From Lentisphaerae bacterium GWF2_50_93 (GTDB lineage: Bacteria; Verrucomicrobiota; Lentisphaeria; Victivallales; GWF2-50-93): 34,657 nt of DNA. The translations under genes were made by a program, and so were the position numbers. The stretch lies in NCBI GenBank assembly GCA_001804815.1, contig MHBI01000027.1:1-34657 (forward strand). Reading direction: 5' to 3'. Below, one piece after another: positions 1 to 6,935 of this stretch. Numbering within the stretch: position 1 is the stretch's first letter; each line of letters begins with the position of its first letter. The notes under the pieces are model-generated. The model was not told the origin of the DNA. It searched no databases and saw only the letters and a list, made by a program, of their open reading frames with translations.

Positions 1-207
1 GGCCTCGGCGGAGTCGGCGGACTGCTTGCTGTAGTCGACAAGACGAACCTGAAAACATACCTGCCAACCTCTGATGCAAGGGGCACCATCCATTCCCTAA
101 TTGATACTGCAACAGGCTCTGTGGTGACTGAATTTTCATATGATCCGTACGGAAGGCAGCTGTGCTCCAATCCATATGCCGTTCAAGTTCCAGTCGAAGT
201 ATTATGA
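1..207 (+). pseudogene. RHS repeat protein, upstream core segment (frame 1, 5' end outside window)
   Basis: The open frame enters from the left edge and ends at TGA 205-207. The translation carries RHS-core features: a Thr-Ser-Asp-Ala-Arg-Gly strand, then FSYDPYGR. In RHS proteins this is followed directly by the conserved K/R-Y-x-D-x-E-x-G-L-Y segment. Here that segment lies one frame over (140-979, residues FQSKYYDQEFGLYNFG). Dropping one base near 178 joins the two smoothly. Either the gene is broken here or the assembly has a one-base insertion. RHS proteins form a shell that encloses a variable C-terminal toxin. Family assignment is secure; intactness is not. Confidence 0.75.
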
Positions 208-979
208 CCAGGAATTCGGACTGTATAATTTCGGCCTGCGCTTCTATGATCCTTCGACCTGCAAGTGGCTGAACCGCGACCCCATCGGGGAATCTGGCGG
301 TTTGAACCTCTATGCATACTGTGACGGTGATCCAATTAACGGGACGGACGTGCTGGGGTGCGGTGAGGATATTGACAGCTATGTAAGGGAAATCGGAGGG
401 AAGTATTACAGCATATCGCATTATTATGACACCGGCTGGCTCGGTTTGGATTATGAATACAAGAGGACAGAGCGCAAGGAGATCAGCTATGGCTCCTATA
501 TGTTCATCAAGGCTGTATCAGGCACTGCGAATGCCATAGGGAACAAGTTGCATGAAAAATTCTTGGATTATAATAAAGCCAGCCCGACCGAGGGACTTTT
601 CTTTGTTGGTCCCAACAGGATGTTCGCAGGACTTGTCTCTTTGACTGAAACTCCCGGTGCCCCTCTAAAGGCTGCGCTCTTCCCTGTTGACACCGCCGCT
701 GCAATAAAAAATGATATTGCAGAAAGATGGAAGTCACCAGGAGGAAAAGGGACGGTTGCCTTTGATGCGGTTTTCCTGTTGACGCCAGTATCCCTGGAAT
801 CCAATGCCGCCAGAGCCGGAACTTTGGCGAAGACTGCAACTCAGACCGAGGTGAAGATAGTGGAAAGTACAGCACAAGCCCCGATAACAGGGTATATGTG
901 GAATGAAGTCTTCAAAGCACGATATGGTGCCAGCAATGTTTTGAATGGGTTGCACCCAAAATGGCAGACAAGCCTCTGA
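140..979 (+). CDS. RHS repeat-associated core domain protein, C-terminal core and linker (frame 2)
   Basis: Residues about 13-75 are the RHS core end. They contain SKYYDQEFGLYNFGLRFYDP, LNRDPIGE and GGLNLYAYCDGDPIN, the signature preceding the variable tip in RHS toxins. About 200 residues of less conserved linker follow, with an Ala/Val-rich stretch. The ATG at 140 has no good ribosome binding site and sits inside the core, so it is probably not a true start. The real product should join the frame-1 segment upstream. The frame ends at 979, overlapping by 19 bases the deaminase frame that starts at 961. The toxin is therefore either disconnected by a frameshift or reached by -1 slippage at CCCAAAA (955-961). 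Confidence 0.8.
   Translation: MIRTEGSCAPIHMPFKFQSKYYDQEFGLYNFGLRFYDPSTCKWLNRDPIGESGGLNLYAYCDGDPINGTDVLGCGEDIDSYVREIGGKYYSISHYYDTGWLGLDYEYKRTERKEISYGSYMFIKAVSGTANAIGNKLHEKFLDYNKASPTEGLFFVGPNRMFAGLVSLTETPGAPLKAALFPVDTAAAIKNDIAERWKSPGGKGTVAFDAVFLLTPVSLESNAARAGTLAKTATQTEVKIVESTAQAPITGYMWNEVFKARYGASNVLNGLHPKWQTSL
955..961 (+). promoter_or_regulatory. Candidate -1 ribosomal slippage heptamer C CCA AAA
   Basis: Read in the frame of the RHS segment, the bases are C|CCA|AAA, which fits the X XXY YYZ pattern for -1 slippage. A shift here leaves the RHS frame before its stop at 979 and continues into the deaminase frame (Lys then Met-Ala-Asp-Lys-Pro-Leu). No stimulatory pseudoknot was demonstrated. 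The alternative is a lost or added base next to the A run, from mutation or sequencing. Confidence 0.35.
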
Positions 980-1281
980 CACTCGGTGTATTAAGAACAC
1001 CGGCAGGGGAATTCGAATTGGCAAGCGGATGGAATGGCTATGGTGGCATGATGGCAAAAGGTGCATCAGGGTTCGATATTGTTACACGAACTCACGTTGA
1101 GGGACAGGCTGCTGCATTGATGCAGAAGCAGGGTATCCAAGAGGGACTTCTTTATATCAACAATCCTGTTATCTGTCCGAGTTGTATGCGGAATCTGCCA
1201 CTCATGTTGAGCCCAGATAAATATCTGATAGTGGTACCGTTCAATGGTAGTGGTGTCAATTTCATGGGGGTGGCAAAATGA
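961..1281 (+). CDS. DddA/SCP1.201-like cytidine deaminase toxin domain (RHS tip)
   Basis: The 106-residue reading frame has the zinc-dependent deaminase signature. HVEGQAA (H45, E47) is followed after about 25 residues by C72-P-S-C75 in the context YINNPVICPSCMRNLP. The order FDIVTRTHVEGQAAALM, a short helix, EGLLYINNP and then the Cys pair matches the SCP1.201 family. That family includes DddA, the double-stranded-DNA cytidine deaminase of Burkholderia type VI toxins. The upstream GVLRTPAGEFELASGWNG strand is also typical. This is normally the C-terminal tip of a larger toxin. ATG 961 has no Shine-Dalgarno sequence, so independent initiation is doubtful. The stop overlaps the next start (ATGA), as expected for a toxin-immunity pair. 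Whether it acts on double- or single-stranded DNA cannot be read from sequence alone. Confidence 0.88.
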   Translation: MADKPLTLGVLRTPAGEFELASGWNGYGGMMAKGASGFDIVTRTHVEGQAAALMQKQGIQEGLLYINNPVICPSCMRNLPLMLSPDKYLIVVPFNGSGVNFMGVAK

Positions 1282-1676
1282 ATGTGAAATTCAATGATTT
1301 ACAAGACTTAAAGAATATAGCAAATGGGACTGTCGTAAGTTCTCCATCGGCAATGAATAAACTGTTTCAATCTTGGAATGACCGTGTTCCGTTCTTGTTT
1401 GAATTGCGGTGTTCAAATGGTTTCATGCTCACAATTGGATTCGCTAAGGACTGTGGAAGCGTACAGTATAGTCCAACGAATGGAGAGCCTCCCTATCTTA
1501 TTGCTGTAGGGGAAGATGTTGATGATAAATCCGATTTTTGCGAATTTCTTGCTGGGAACACACCTACGCCCATATCACGACGCTATTGCATCCCCATAGT
1601 TCAAGTTCTCCAAATTGTTGGAACCTTTCTGAAAAGTGGAGATCGAGACGGCTCCGTGGCTTGGGAAGAAGTATGA
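1278..1676 (+). CDS. Imm1-like immunity protein for the deaminase toxin
   Basis: The gene is 132 aa and starts inside the toxin stop codon (ATGA overlap), so it is probably translationally coupled. No signal peptide is visible. The product looks cytosolic, mixed alpha/beta and acidic. A Gly-rich strand (LTIGFAKDCGSVQYSP), then PYLIAVGED, a P-I-S-R-R-Y-C-I-P segment, a hydrophobic helix, and a C-terminal SGDRDGSVAWEEV match my recollection of the Imm1 family. That family accompanies SCP1.201-type deaminases. Position alone strongly supports immunity function: it should bind and block the deaminase in the producing cell. The family name is from memory and less certain than the role. Confidence 0.75.
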   Translation: MNVKFNDLQDLKNIANGTVVSSPSAMNKLFQSWNDRVPFLFELRCSNGFMLTIGFAKDCGSVQYSPTNGEPPYLIAVGEDVDDKSDFCEFLAGNTPTPISRRYCIPIVQVLQIVGTFLKSGDRDGSVAWEEV

Positions 1677-1752
1677 GAGGAAGACCTCCATCCTCGCGTT
1701 GCTCGTTGGTCGGGAGATCTCTCCTGCGGCATTCGCCTACGGAGGAACAGCC

Positions 1753-1956
1753 ATGAAAGACATAGCGTCAATCACTATTGGATTTATATTTATTCTCTTG
1801 TCAATCGGGACTATTCTGTTTTTTTAAAAAGCAATAGGAATAAGTTTTCTGTTTGCAGTTGCTCTTGGTATTCCAACATCATTTATAATAGGCATAGTAC
1901 TTATCTGGATTATGGCCTACAGTCGAAGACAACAACAAAACAACGACAAGAAGTGA
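1753..1956 (+). pseudogene. Small two-helix membrane protein interrupted by an in-frame stop
   Basis: ATG 1753 follows GGAGG (1741-1745). It encodes MKDIASITIGFIFILLSIGT and a few more residues, then meets TAA at 1825-1827 inside a T7-A5 tract. The same frame continues open with a second hydrophobic helix (AIGISFLFAVALGIPTSFII) and a basic/Gln tail (YSRRQQQNNDKK), stopping at 1956. Both halves look like one hairpin membrane protein of about 67 residues broken by a nonsense codon. It may still give a 24-residue peptide. Function unknown. Its position after an immunity gene suggests a decayed accessory or second immunity gene. Confidence 0.4.
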
Positions 1957-1964
1957 TTAGATAT

Positions 1965-1984
1965 TGTTCCTTGACAACCGAATA
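1965..1984 (+). repeat. boxA-like 20-bp element, copy 1
   Basis: TGTTCCTTGACAACCGAATA matches copy 2 (2544-2563) at 19 of 20 positions. It resembles the NusB/NusE boxA antitermination core TGCTCTTTAACAA (10 of 13 as I align it) and contains TTGACA. It precedes the cassette at 2016. Confidence 0.55.
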
Positions 1985-2015
1985 CTTGATGAACTGGAGG
2001 AAACATAATAATCCC

Positions 2016-2428
2016 ATGAACTATACTAATTCACTATGGATGGCATGGCCATATAGATGGTTCGGTTTGTTCCGTATAGATGAAACTGATGATAACAGGA
2101 TACCTTCCATCCACGACTTTATTGATTCTAATGGCTATCAGAATCATCGGATGCTGATATTATTTGTAGCTATCTAGATAACGCACCGCTTGTTATTACT
2201 AGCGGTGCTGTGCATGTCAAGTGTCGCCTATGTGATTCATATTCGGACGATCCAGGAAGTTTCCGATCTGATGGAGTATGGCTCTGGACTGCGGACCTGT
2301 CTCACAATGTAAGAGTTCATCATGTCCGTCTGCCAGATGAAATGGCAAAGTATATAAGACTTCGTAAGAATTCTCCGAGTATACTGAATATTGCGGTTCA
2401 AGATTTACCTTGGCCAAAATTTCAGTAA
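2016..2428 (+). pseudogene. Frameshifted Trp-rich/zinc-ribbon-like small protein of the toxin locus
   Basis: ATG 2016 follows GGAGG (1996-2000) and reads MNYTNSLWMAWPYRWFGLF through DFIDSNGYQ in frame 3. It stops at 2177. From about 2150 the coherent protein sequence continues in frame 2: ADIICSYLDNAPLVITSGAV, then CRLCDS, DGVWLWTADLSHNVRVHHVR and LPDEM, to TAA 2428. The joined product would be about 135 aa. Its second half resembles small proteins found beside polymorphic toxins, with a C-x2-C and a W-x(n)-H-x-V pattern, but I cannot name the family. The frame change makes it a probable pseudogene or an assembly error. Confidence 0.5.
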
Positions 2429-2543
2429 GAGTGCGACGGCTATGCAAAGACCGGGATTGAACCGAAGGACAGATGTGGGCTGGATTTCTGTTCCATCACT
2501 GCACCCCCCCACTGCCTGCAGTGGATAGTAGAAGATGTGATGC

Positions 2544-2563
2544 TGTTCCTTGACAACTGAATA
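2544..2563 (+). repeat. boxA-like 20-bp element, copy 2
   Basis: TGTTCCTTGACAACTGAATA differs from the copy at 1965-1984 by a single C/T. It lies just upstream of the next decayed reading frame (2581), as copy 1 does for its cassette. The repeated position suggests a functional or recombinational element rather than chance. Confidence 0.55.
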
Positions 2564-2580
2564 GAGAAAACAGCCTGTAG

Positions 2581-3207
2581 CGGGATTTCTACGGGGCAGG
2601 CTTGTACCACAAGCTCGAGCATGGCTATTGGAATTATAGAGCCGGCGACTACCTGTCTCTGGCGGGTAACGCAACGGATGCTTCCAGCGATTTTTCTGTC
2701 TTCATGGGAGGAGGCGCCGTCTTGAAGAATGTCCTTACCTACAGGAATGGAGACATGTTCAGAGCCATGGAAAGAGTGAATCAACTTAATATGATGTGGA
2801 TGAGGGATGCTTCTGCCAGTTTTGCAGAAACTACGGCAAAAGCTACAAATCAAGATGTTCGCAGTATTTTTGTAAAAAGACTTGAGAGAATTGGAGATCC
2901 TCACCAGTATGTAAATTTCGATTATGAGCAGTTGATTGTACAAAATGATGCAGGTTAACTTGCCCTCTTCAAAGGAATAAAAGGAAAAGTCTCGACGGTA
3001 AAGGGAACAACTCCGGTTCTTCATACACACACGTCAATAGGCGCAATTATACCCAGCAGGAATGACTTCATTGTACAAAATCGCACAGGTACGCCAGACT
3101 TCGTGCTGGCGAAGAGAGCCGATACAGAGCCCGGCAATTCTCAATATGTGATTTTGCATCTCGGGAATATAAACTTATTGATAACCTCATTAGTAACATC
3201 TGGGTAA
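2581..3207 (+). pseudogene. Decayed orphan reading frame (possible displaced RHS tip) with in-frame stop
   Basis: The frame opens directly after TAG 2578-2580. It reads RDFYGAGLYHKLEHGYWNYR through a helical, Met-rich stretch (MFRAMERVNQLNMMWMRDAS) to TAA at 2956-2958. The same frame then stays open to 3207 (LALFKGIKGKVSTVKG, VLHTHTSIGAIIPSRNDF, TPDFVLAKRADTEPGNSQY). Coherent protein-like sequence on both sides of the stop suggests one gene of about 208 codons with a nonsense mutation and no start. I recognise no domain. Position downstream of an RHS toxin suggests an old tip or accessory gene. Confidence 0.35.
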
Positions 3208-3340
3208 CTTTGTCCAGATCTTGCCCTCCTTTCCCTGTTTTCAATTTCTGCCGGCGGCCAACGTAATCAATGCTGATCTTCCTATCCTTATCAGTGGCCT
3301 GTGTGCCAATTCCATTATACTCCTAAATAGCCGACGACAA

Positions 3341-3369
3341 TTGCAAAATCTTTTCCTTTGTTGTATAGT
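3341..3369 (+). promoter_or_regulatory. Candidate sigma-70-type promoter for the kinase cluster
   Basis: TTGCAA (3341-3346) and TATAGT (3364-3369) are separated by 17 bases. They match the -35 and -10 consensus at 4/6 and 5/6, and lie 35 bases upstream of the small frame at 3404. The preceding 3208-3340 stretch holds no convincing gene. Confidence 0.35.
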
Positions 3370-3403
3370 TTTATCAAGATTATACCATTGCATAAGGACA
3401 GAC

Positions 3404-3496
3404 ATGAAACATCGCTTTGTCAGAAAATATCCCATATCTGCCCGGAGCACCTGCCATCTTCAAGCTGAAACAACCATGACGGGAAACCAAGGATGA
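3404..3496 (+). CDS. Possible 30-codon upstream reading frame coupled to the hybrid kinase
   Basis: ATG 3404 is preceded by AAGGA at a usable distance (about 6 bases). The basic 30-residue frame (MKHRFVRKYPISARSTCHL at its start) ends in an ATGA overlap with the kinase start at 3493. The kinase itself has a poor Shine-Dalgarno sequence. Coupled translation through this short frame is therefore plausible. No homology is recognised, and it could be only a leader. Confidence 0.35.
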   Translation: MKHRFVRKYPISARSTCHLQAETTMTGNQG

Positions 3497-6075
3497 TCGA
3501 GCTAAAGAAGGAAAACGGGATGCTCAGGTCGCGCATAGCGGGACTTGAGGAACTGCTCAGGGTGCATGAGCAGGTCTCGATAGAACAGGCGCGGAAGCTT
3601 GAGGGCGCATTGGAGAACCTACGCACCAGCGAGTCAAATTTCAGGCAGACCCTCGACAACATGATGGAAGGCTGTCAGATCATCGGCTTCGACTGGCGAT
3701 ACAGGTACGTGAACGAATCCGCAGCAAAATACGGGCGGCAGGAGAAGGAGGATCTGATTGGACGGACCGTCATGGAGATGTTCCCCGGGTTTGAAGATAC
3801 CGAGGTGTATTCCGTCCTCAGGGACTGCATGGAGTCGAGGACTGCCAGGCACAGGGAGCTCGAATTCACGTTTCCCAATGGGGAAAATGGATGGTTCGTA
3901 TTCAGCATCCAGCCGGTACCAGAAGGGATATTCATCCTCTCCCTCGACATCACGGAACAGAAACGCTCGGAGGAGAGGATACGCAAGCTCAACCGCGTCT
4001 ATGCCGTGCTCAGCGAAATCAACCAGGCTATTGTGCGAATCCGCGACCTGATAGAACTTTTCAACGAGTCCTGCGAGATCGCCGTTGAAAAAGGAAATTT
4101 TCCGCTTGCGTGGATTGGCCTTGTAGATGAGTCAACGCAAAAGCTGCAGGTAATCGCTTCTGCCGGGAGGGACGAGGGCAGGTATCTCGATGAAATCATT
4201 TCCCTGGTAAATAGCAGTTCGCCTCCTCCATGTGCGATACGGAAAGCCCTGGCACAGGGAGAGCATGCCGTATGCAGCATTGTCGGATGTATCGGAAAAG
4301 GCCTGGAGCACTGCAGCAAGAGTGTAAATGAACTTGGATTCCGCGCGCTGGCCTCGTTTCCCCTGAAGATATCCGGCAAGGTGAAAGGCCTGATCGTCTT
4401 TCATGCATGCGAACATGACTTTTTCGATGAGGAGGAGATCCGACTGCTGGACGAGCTTGCCATGGACATCTCCTTCGCGATGGAATTTTCCGAGAGGGAA
4501 AGCCAAAGGAGGCATGCCGAGGAGTCCCTGCGCTTCAGGAACGCGATACTGTCCACACAGCAGGACTCCTCGATCGACGGGATACTCGTGGTCGACGACA
4601 ACGCCATGATCGTGTCATATAACCGGAGGTTCATCGAAATGTGGGGCGTCCCGCAGGAATTTGTCGACAGGAAGGACGATGGCCCCGTGCTCCAACATAT
4701 GGCCCGCCAGTTGGCGGATCCCGAGTCGTTTCTCCAGAGGGTTCAGTATTTCTATGAGCATCGTCAGGAGACAGGCCGGGACGAGCTCTGCCTGGAGGAC
4801 GAACGGATCTTCGATCGGTATTCGGCGCCGATGTTCGGACCTGACGGCAGGTACTACGGCCGCGTATGGTATTTCCGTGACATTACCGGACAAAGACGGC
4901 AGGAGGAGGAGAGGGAGAAGCTGAAGGATCAGCTTGTTCAGTCCCAGAAGATGGAGGCAGTTGGGCAGCTTGCCGGAGGTGTCGCGCACGACTTCAACAA
5001 CATGCTGCAGGTGATCCTGGGATATGCGAACATGGCCGCAGCGGAGACGCCCGTCGAAGGCAACGTCTCAAAGTATCTGCTTGAGATCAGAAAGGCCACC
5101 CACCGCTCGGCCGATCTGACAAGGCAGCTCCTTGCATTCGCCAGGAAGCAGACGATAGTCCCCCGAGTCATCGATCTGAACGAGACCGTCTCGGGAATAC
5201 TCAAAATGCTCGGGAGGCTCATCGGTGAGAACATCGGACTTGTGTGGAAGCCGGGCGACAACCTGCACCAGGTGAAGATGGATCCCACCCAGCTCGACCA
5301 GATACTTGCAAACATCACCGTGAATGCGCGGGACGCCATCTGCGGCTCCGGAAAGATCATCATCGAGACGAAGAACTCCGATATTGACGATACGTTCCGC
5401 CGCATCCATCCAGATTCGGTTCCCGGCAGGTATGTCCAGCTTTCATTCAGCGACACCGGATGTGGGATGGACAGGGAGACCCAGACCCGCATCTTCGAGC
5501 CCTTCTTCACAACAAAGCCGGAGGGGAAGGGAACCGGACTTGGACTTGCGATGGTCTACGGTATTGTCATGCAGAACGAAGGATTCATCAACGTCTACAG
5601 CGAACCGGGGCAGGGAACGACGTTCAAACTGTACTTCCCGGCTGATATGTCCGGAGAAAGAAAGAAGGGCGATGATATTGAAACTGAAGATCATTGGATA
5701 GCTGGAGGATCGGAGACATTGCTCATAGTCGAAGACGAGGCGGCCATCCTGACGCTCACAGGCAGAATACTGAAGCAGCTCGGATATACGGTCATCACTG
5801 CCAGCACGCCGCAGGAGGCCGTCAGGCTTTCAAACACGCATGTGGGCGACATCCACCTGTTGATAACTGATGTAGTGATGCCGGAGATGAATGGCAGGGA
5901 GCTGTGGACCAGGATCAGGGAGAAGCGTCCCGATGTCAGATGCCTCTACATGTCCGGATACACGTCGAACGTGATTGCCCATCACGGAGTGCTGGACAAG
6001 GATGTGAACTTCCTTGAAAAGCCCTTCTCAGCGGCAAACCTGGTGGCAAAGATACGGGAGGCTCTCTGGAAATGA
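3493..6075 (+). CDS. Hybrid sensor histidine kinase (coil-PAS-GAF-PAS-HisKA-HATPase-REC)
   Basis: 860 aa, with no transmembrane segment seen, so probably cytosolic. Order: N-terminal coiled coil (1-48); PAS about 50-155 ending in SLDITEQKRSEERI; GAF-like 165-330; PAS 345-475 ending WYFRDITGQRRQEEE; HisKA with VAHDFNNM (H499); HATPase with N611, DTGCGM (D654) and GTGLGLAMVYGI; receiver 738-858 with VEDE acid pocket, D793 in LLITDVVMPEMNG and K in LEKPF. The H-D-F-N-N H-box plus C-terminal receiver is typical of complex soluble hybrid kinases. The signal is unknown; the PAS and GAF modules could bind a cofactor or small ligand. The first 48 residues are nearly the same as in the kinase at 6936, implying duplication or exchange of a signalling coil. 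Confidence 0.95.
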   Translation: MIELKKENGMLRSRIAGLEELLRVHEQVSIEQARKLEGALENLRTSESNFRQTLDNMMEGCQIIGFDWRYRYVNESAAKYGRQEKEDLIGRTVMEMFPGFEDTEVYSVLRDCMESRTARHRELEFTFPNGENGWFVFSIQPVPEGIFILSLDITEQKRSEERIRKLNRVYAVLSEINQAIVRIRDLIELFNESCEIAVEKGNFPLAWIGLVDESTQKLQVIASAGRDEGRYLDEIISLVNSSSPPPCAIRKALAQGEHAVCSIVGCIGKGLEHCSKSVNELGFRALASFPLKISGKVKGLIVFHACEHDFFDEEEIRLLDELAMDISFAMEFSERESQRRHAEESLRFRNAILSTQQDSSIDGILVVDDNAMIVSYNRRFIEMWGVPQEFVDRKDDGPVLQHMARQLADPESFLQRVQYFYEHRQETGRDELCLEDERIFDRYSAPMFGPDGRYYGRVWYFRDITGQRRQEEEREKLKDQLVQSQKMEAVGQLAGGVAHDFNNMLQVILGYANMAAAETPVEGNVSKYLLEIRKATHRSADLTRQLLAFARKQTIVPRVIDLNETVSGILKMLGRLIGENIGLVWKPGDNLHQVKMDPTQLDQILANITVNARDAICGSGKIIIETKNSDIDDTFRRIHPDSVPGRYVQLSFSDTGCGMDRETQTRIFEPFFTTKPEGKGTGLGLAMVYGIVMQNEGFINVYSEPGQGTTFKLYFPADMSGERKKGDDIETEDHWIAGGSETLLIVEDEAAILTLTGRILKQLGYTVITASTPQEAVRLSNTHVGDIHLLITDVVMPEMNGRELWTRIREKRPDVRCLYMSGYTSNVIAHHGVLDKDVNFLEKPFSAANLVAKIREALWK

Positions 6076-6180
6076 ACACACGACATGACATGGGAACCTA
6101 CAGGCAAACTGTTCCGTTTGAATAAGAAGTAAGGCGGAGTTATCTTAGGAATGGAAAATCAACAGAAGACAGGAGGGGCA

Positions 6181-6906
6181 ATGTACGACCTGGCGAAATT
6201 CAAGATGAGCGAGATGATCGAATGCGGTTCCGCACTGCGCCAGATCGGTACAGGGGCGCAGAGCATGGAGGAGGTTGCAAACCGGATTGTCAATCATATA
6301 CACGCCAATTTTATGAATTTGGGGGACGGGAAGGCGGAATGCTCCCTAGTACGGTTCTACAAGACGCATGTCTACGGGGAACTTGACAGAGAACTGCAGG
6401 AATATGTGCTGAACATATTGGAGCAGCCGACGGCCCCTGATAACATGAAATGCCTGACGCTGCTTGCCACGGCCGGTGAAAATCCCCAGTGGAACTCCAG
6501 AAAGAATTCCATAGGACACAAAGCCATCCCCCTTCCTGACAGGGAGGCCATAAACCTTTCTCCGATGACCGCGAGCCTGATCCAGCAGTTCGGACTTGAT
6601 GTCGACAACGTAATAGCGCCAAGTCTGTCGCTTATGGTGGAAATGGAACAGAGGTCATACAATGTCTTCTACGTGAAAGATGCGTTGGGGAGCCCCTTTG
6701 TTCCAGCGCAGGATGGCTTTGTAATCCCATACGGTATCCAGTCAGTTATCGGTTTCGGGGGCATGCTTCCCGACGGCAATCTGTTTGCAACCATAATTTT
6801 CTCGAGGGTACGGATCCCACGGGAGGCCGCTGACATGTTCAAGACTCTGGCGCTGAACGTGAAGATGGCAATACTTCCCTTTGTCAACGGCAGGATATTC
6901 TCCTGA
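6181..6906 (+). CDS. GAF-like sensory protein, stand-alone
   Basis: ATG 6181 is chosen because AGGAGG (6171-6176) lies just upstream. An earlier ATG at 6151 would add 10 residues. The product is about 241 aa, soluble and without a signal peptide. It begins with an amphipathic stretch (KFKMSEMIECGSALRQIG), then an HIHANF helix. Alternating strands such as AECSLVRFYKTHVYGEL follow, and the end is GNLFATIIFSRVRIPREAADMFKTLALN, which resembles a GAF fold. No catalytic motif is visible. It sits between two hybrid kinases in the same direction and may supply a sensory input to either. The family is not firmly recognised. Confidence 0.65.
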   Translation: MYDLAKFKMSEMIECGSALRQIGTGAQSMEEVANRIVNHIHANFMNLGDGKAECSLVRFYKTHVYGELDRELQEYVLNILEQPTAPDNMKCLTLLATAGENPQWNSRKNSIGHKAIPLPDREAINLSPMTASLIQQFGLDVDNVIAPSLSLMVEMEQRSYNVFYVKDALGSPFVPAQDGFVIPYGIQSVIGFGGMLPDGNLFATIIFSRVRIPREAADMFKTLALNVKMAILPFVNGRIFS

Positions 6907-6935
6907 ACTGAAACAGATCCGGATGGAAAACATAT

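Noticed and set aside
1636..1827. 63-codon frame starting inside the immunity gene
   Set aside because: The start lies within the Imm1-like gene without a ribosome site; the ATG at 1753 after GGAGG fits the membrane peptide better.
1825..2958. Possible recoded TAA (sense) codons, since two frames continue past TAA
   Set aside because: Many clear genes in the window end in TAA, and the two cases are in a decayed accessory region; nonsense mutation is simpler.
3221..3496. 91-codon plus-strand frame ending at the kinase start
   Set aside because: The first 60 codons lack a ribosome site and protein-like pattern and overlap a plausible promoter; only the last 30 codons (from 3404) have a usable start.
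4938..5510. Minus-strand frame opposite the HisKA/HATPase part of the first kinase
   Set aside because: No domain or ribosome site, and composition mirrors the kinase codons; shadow frame.
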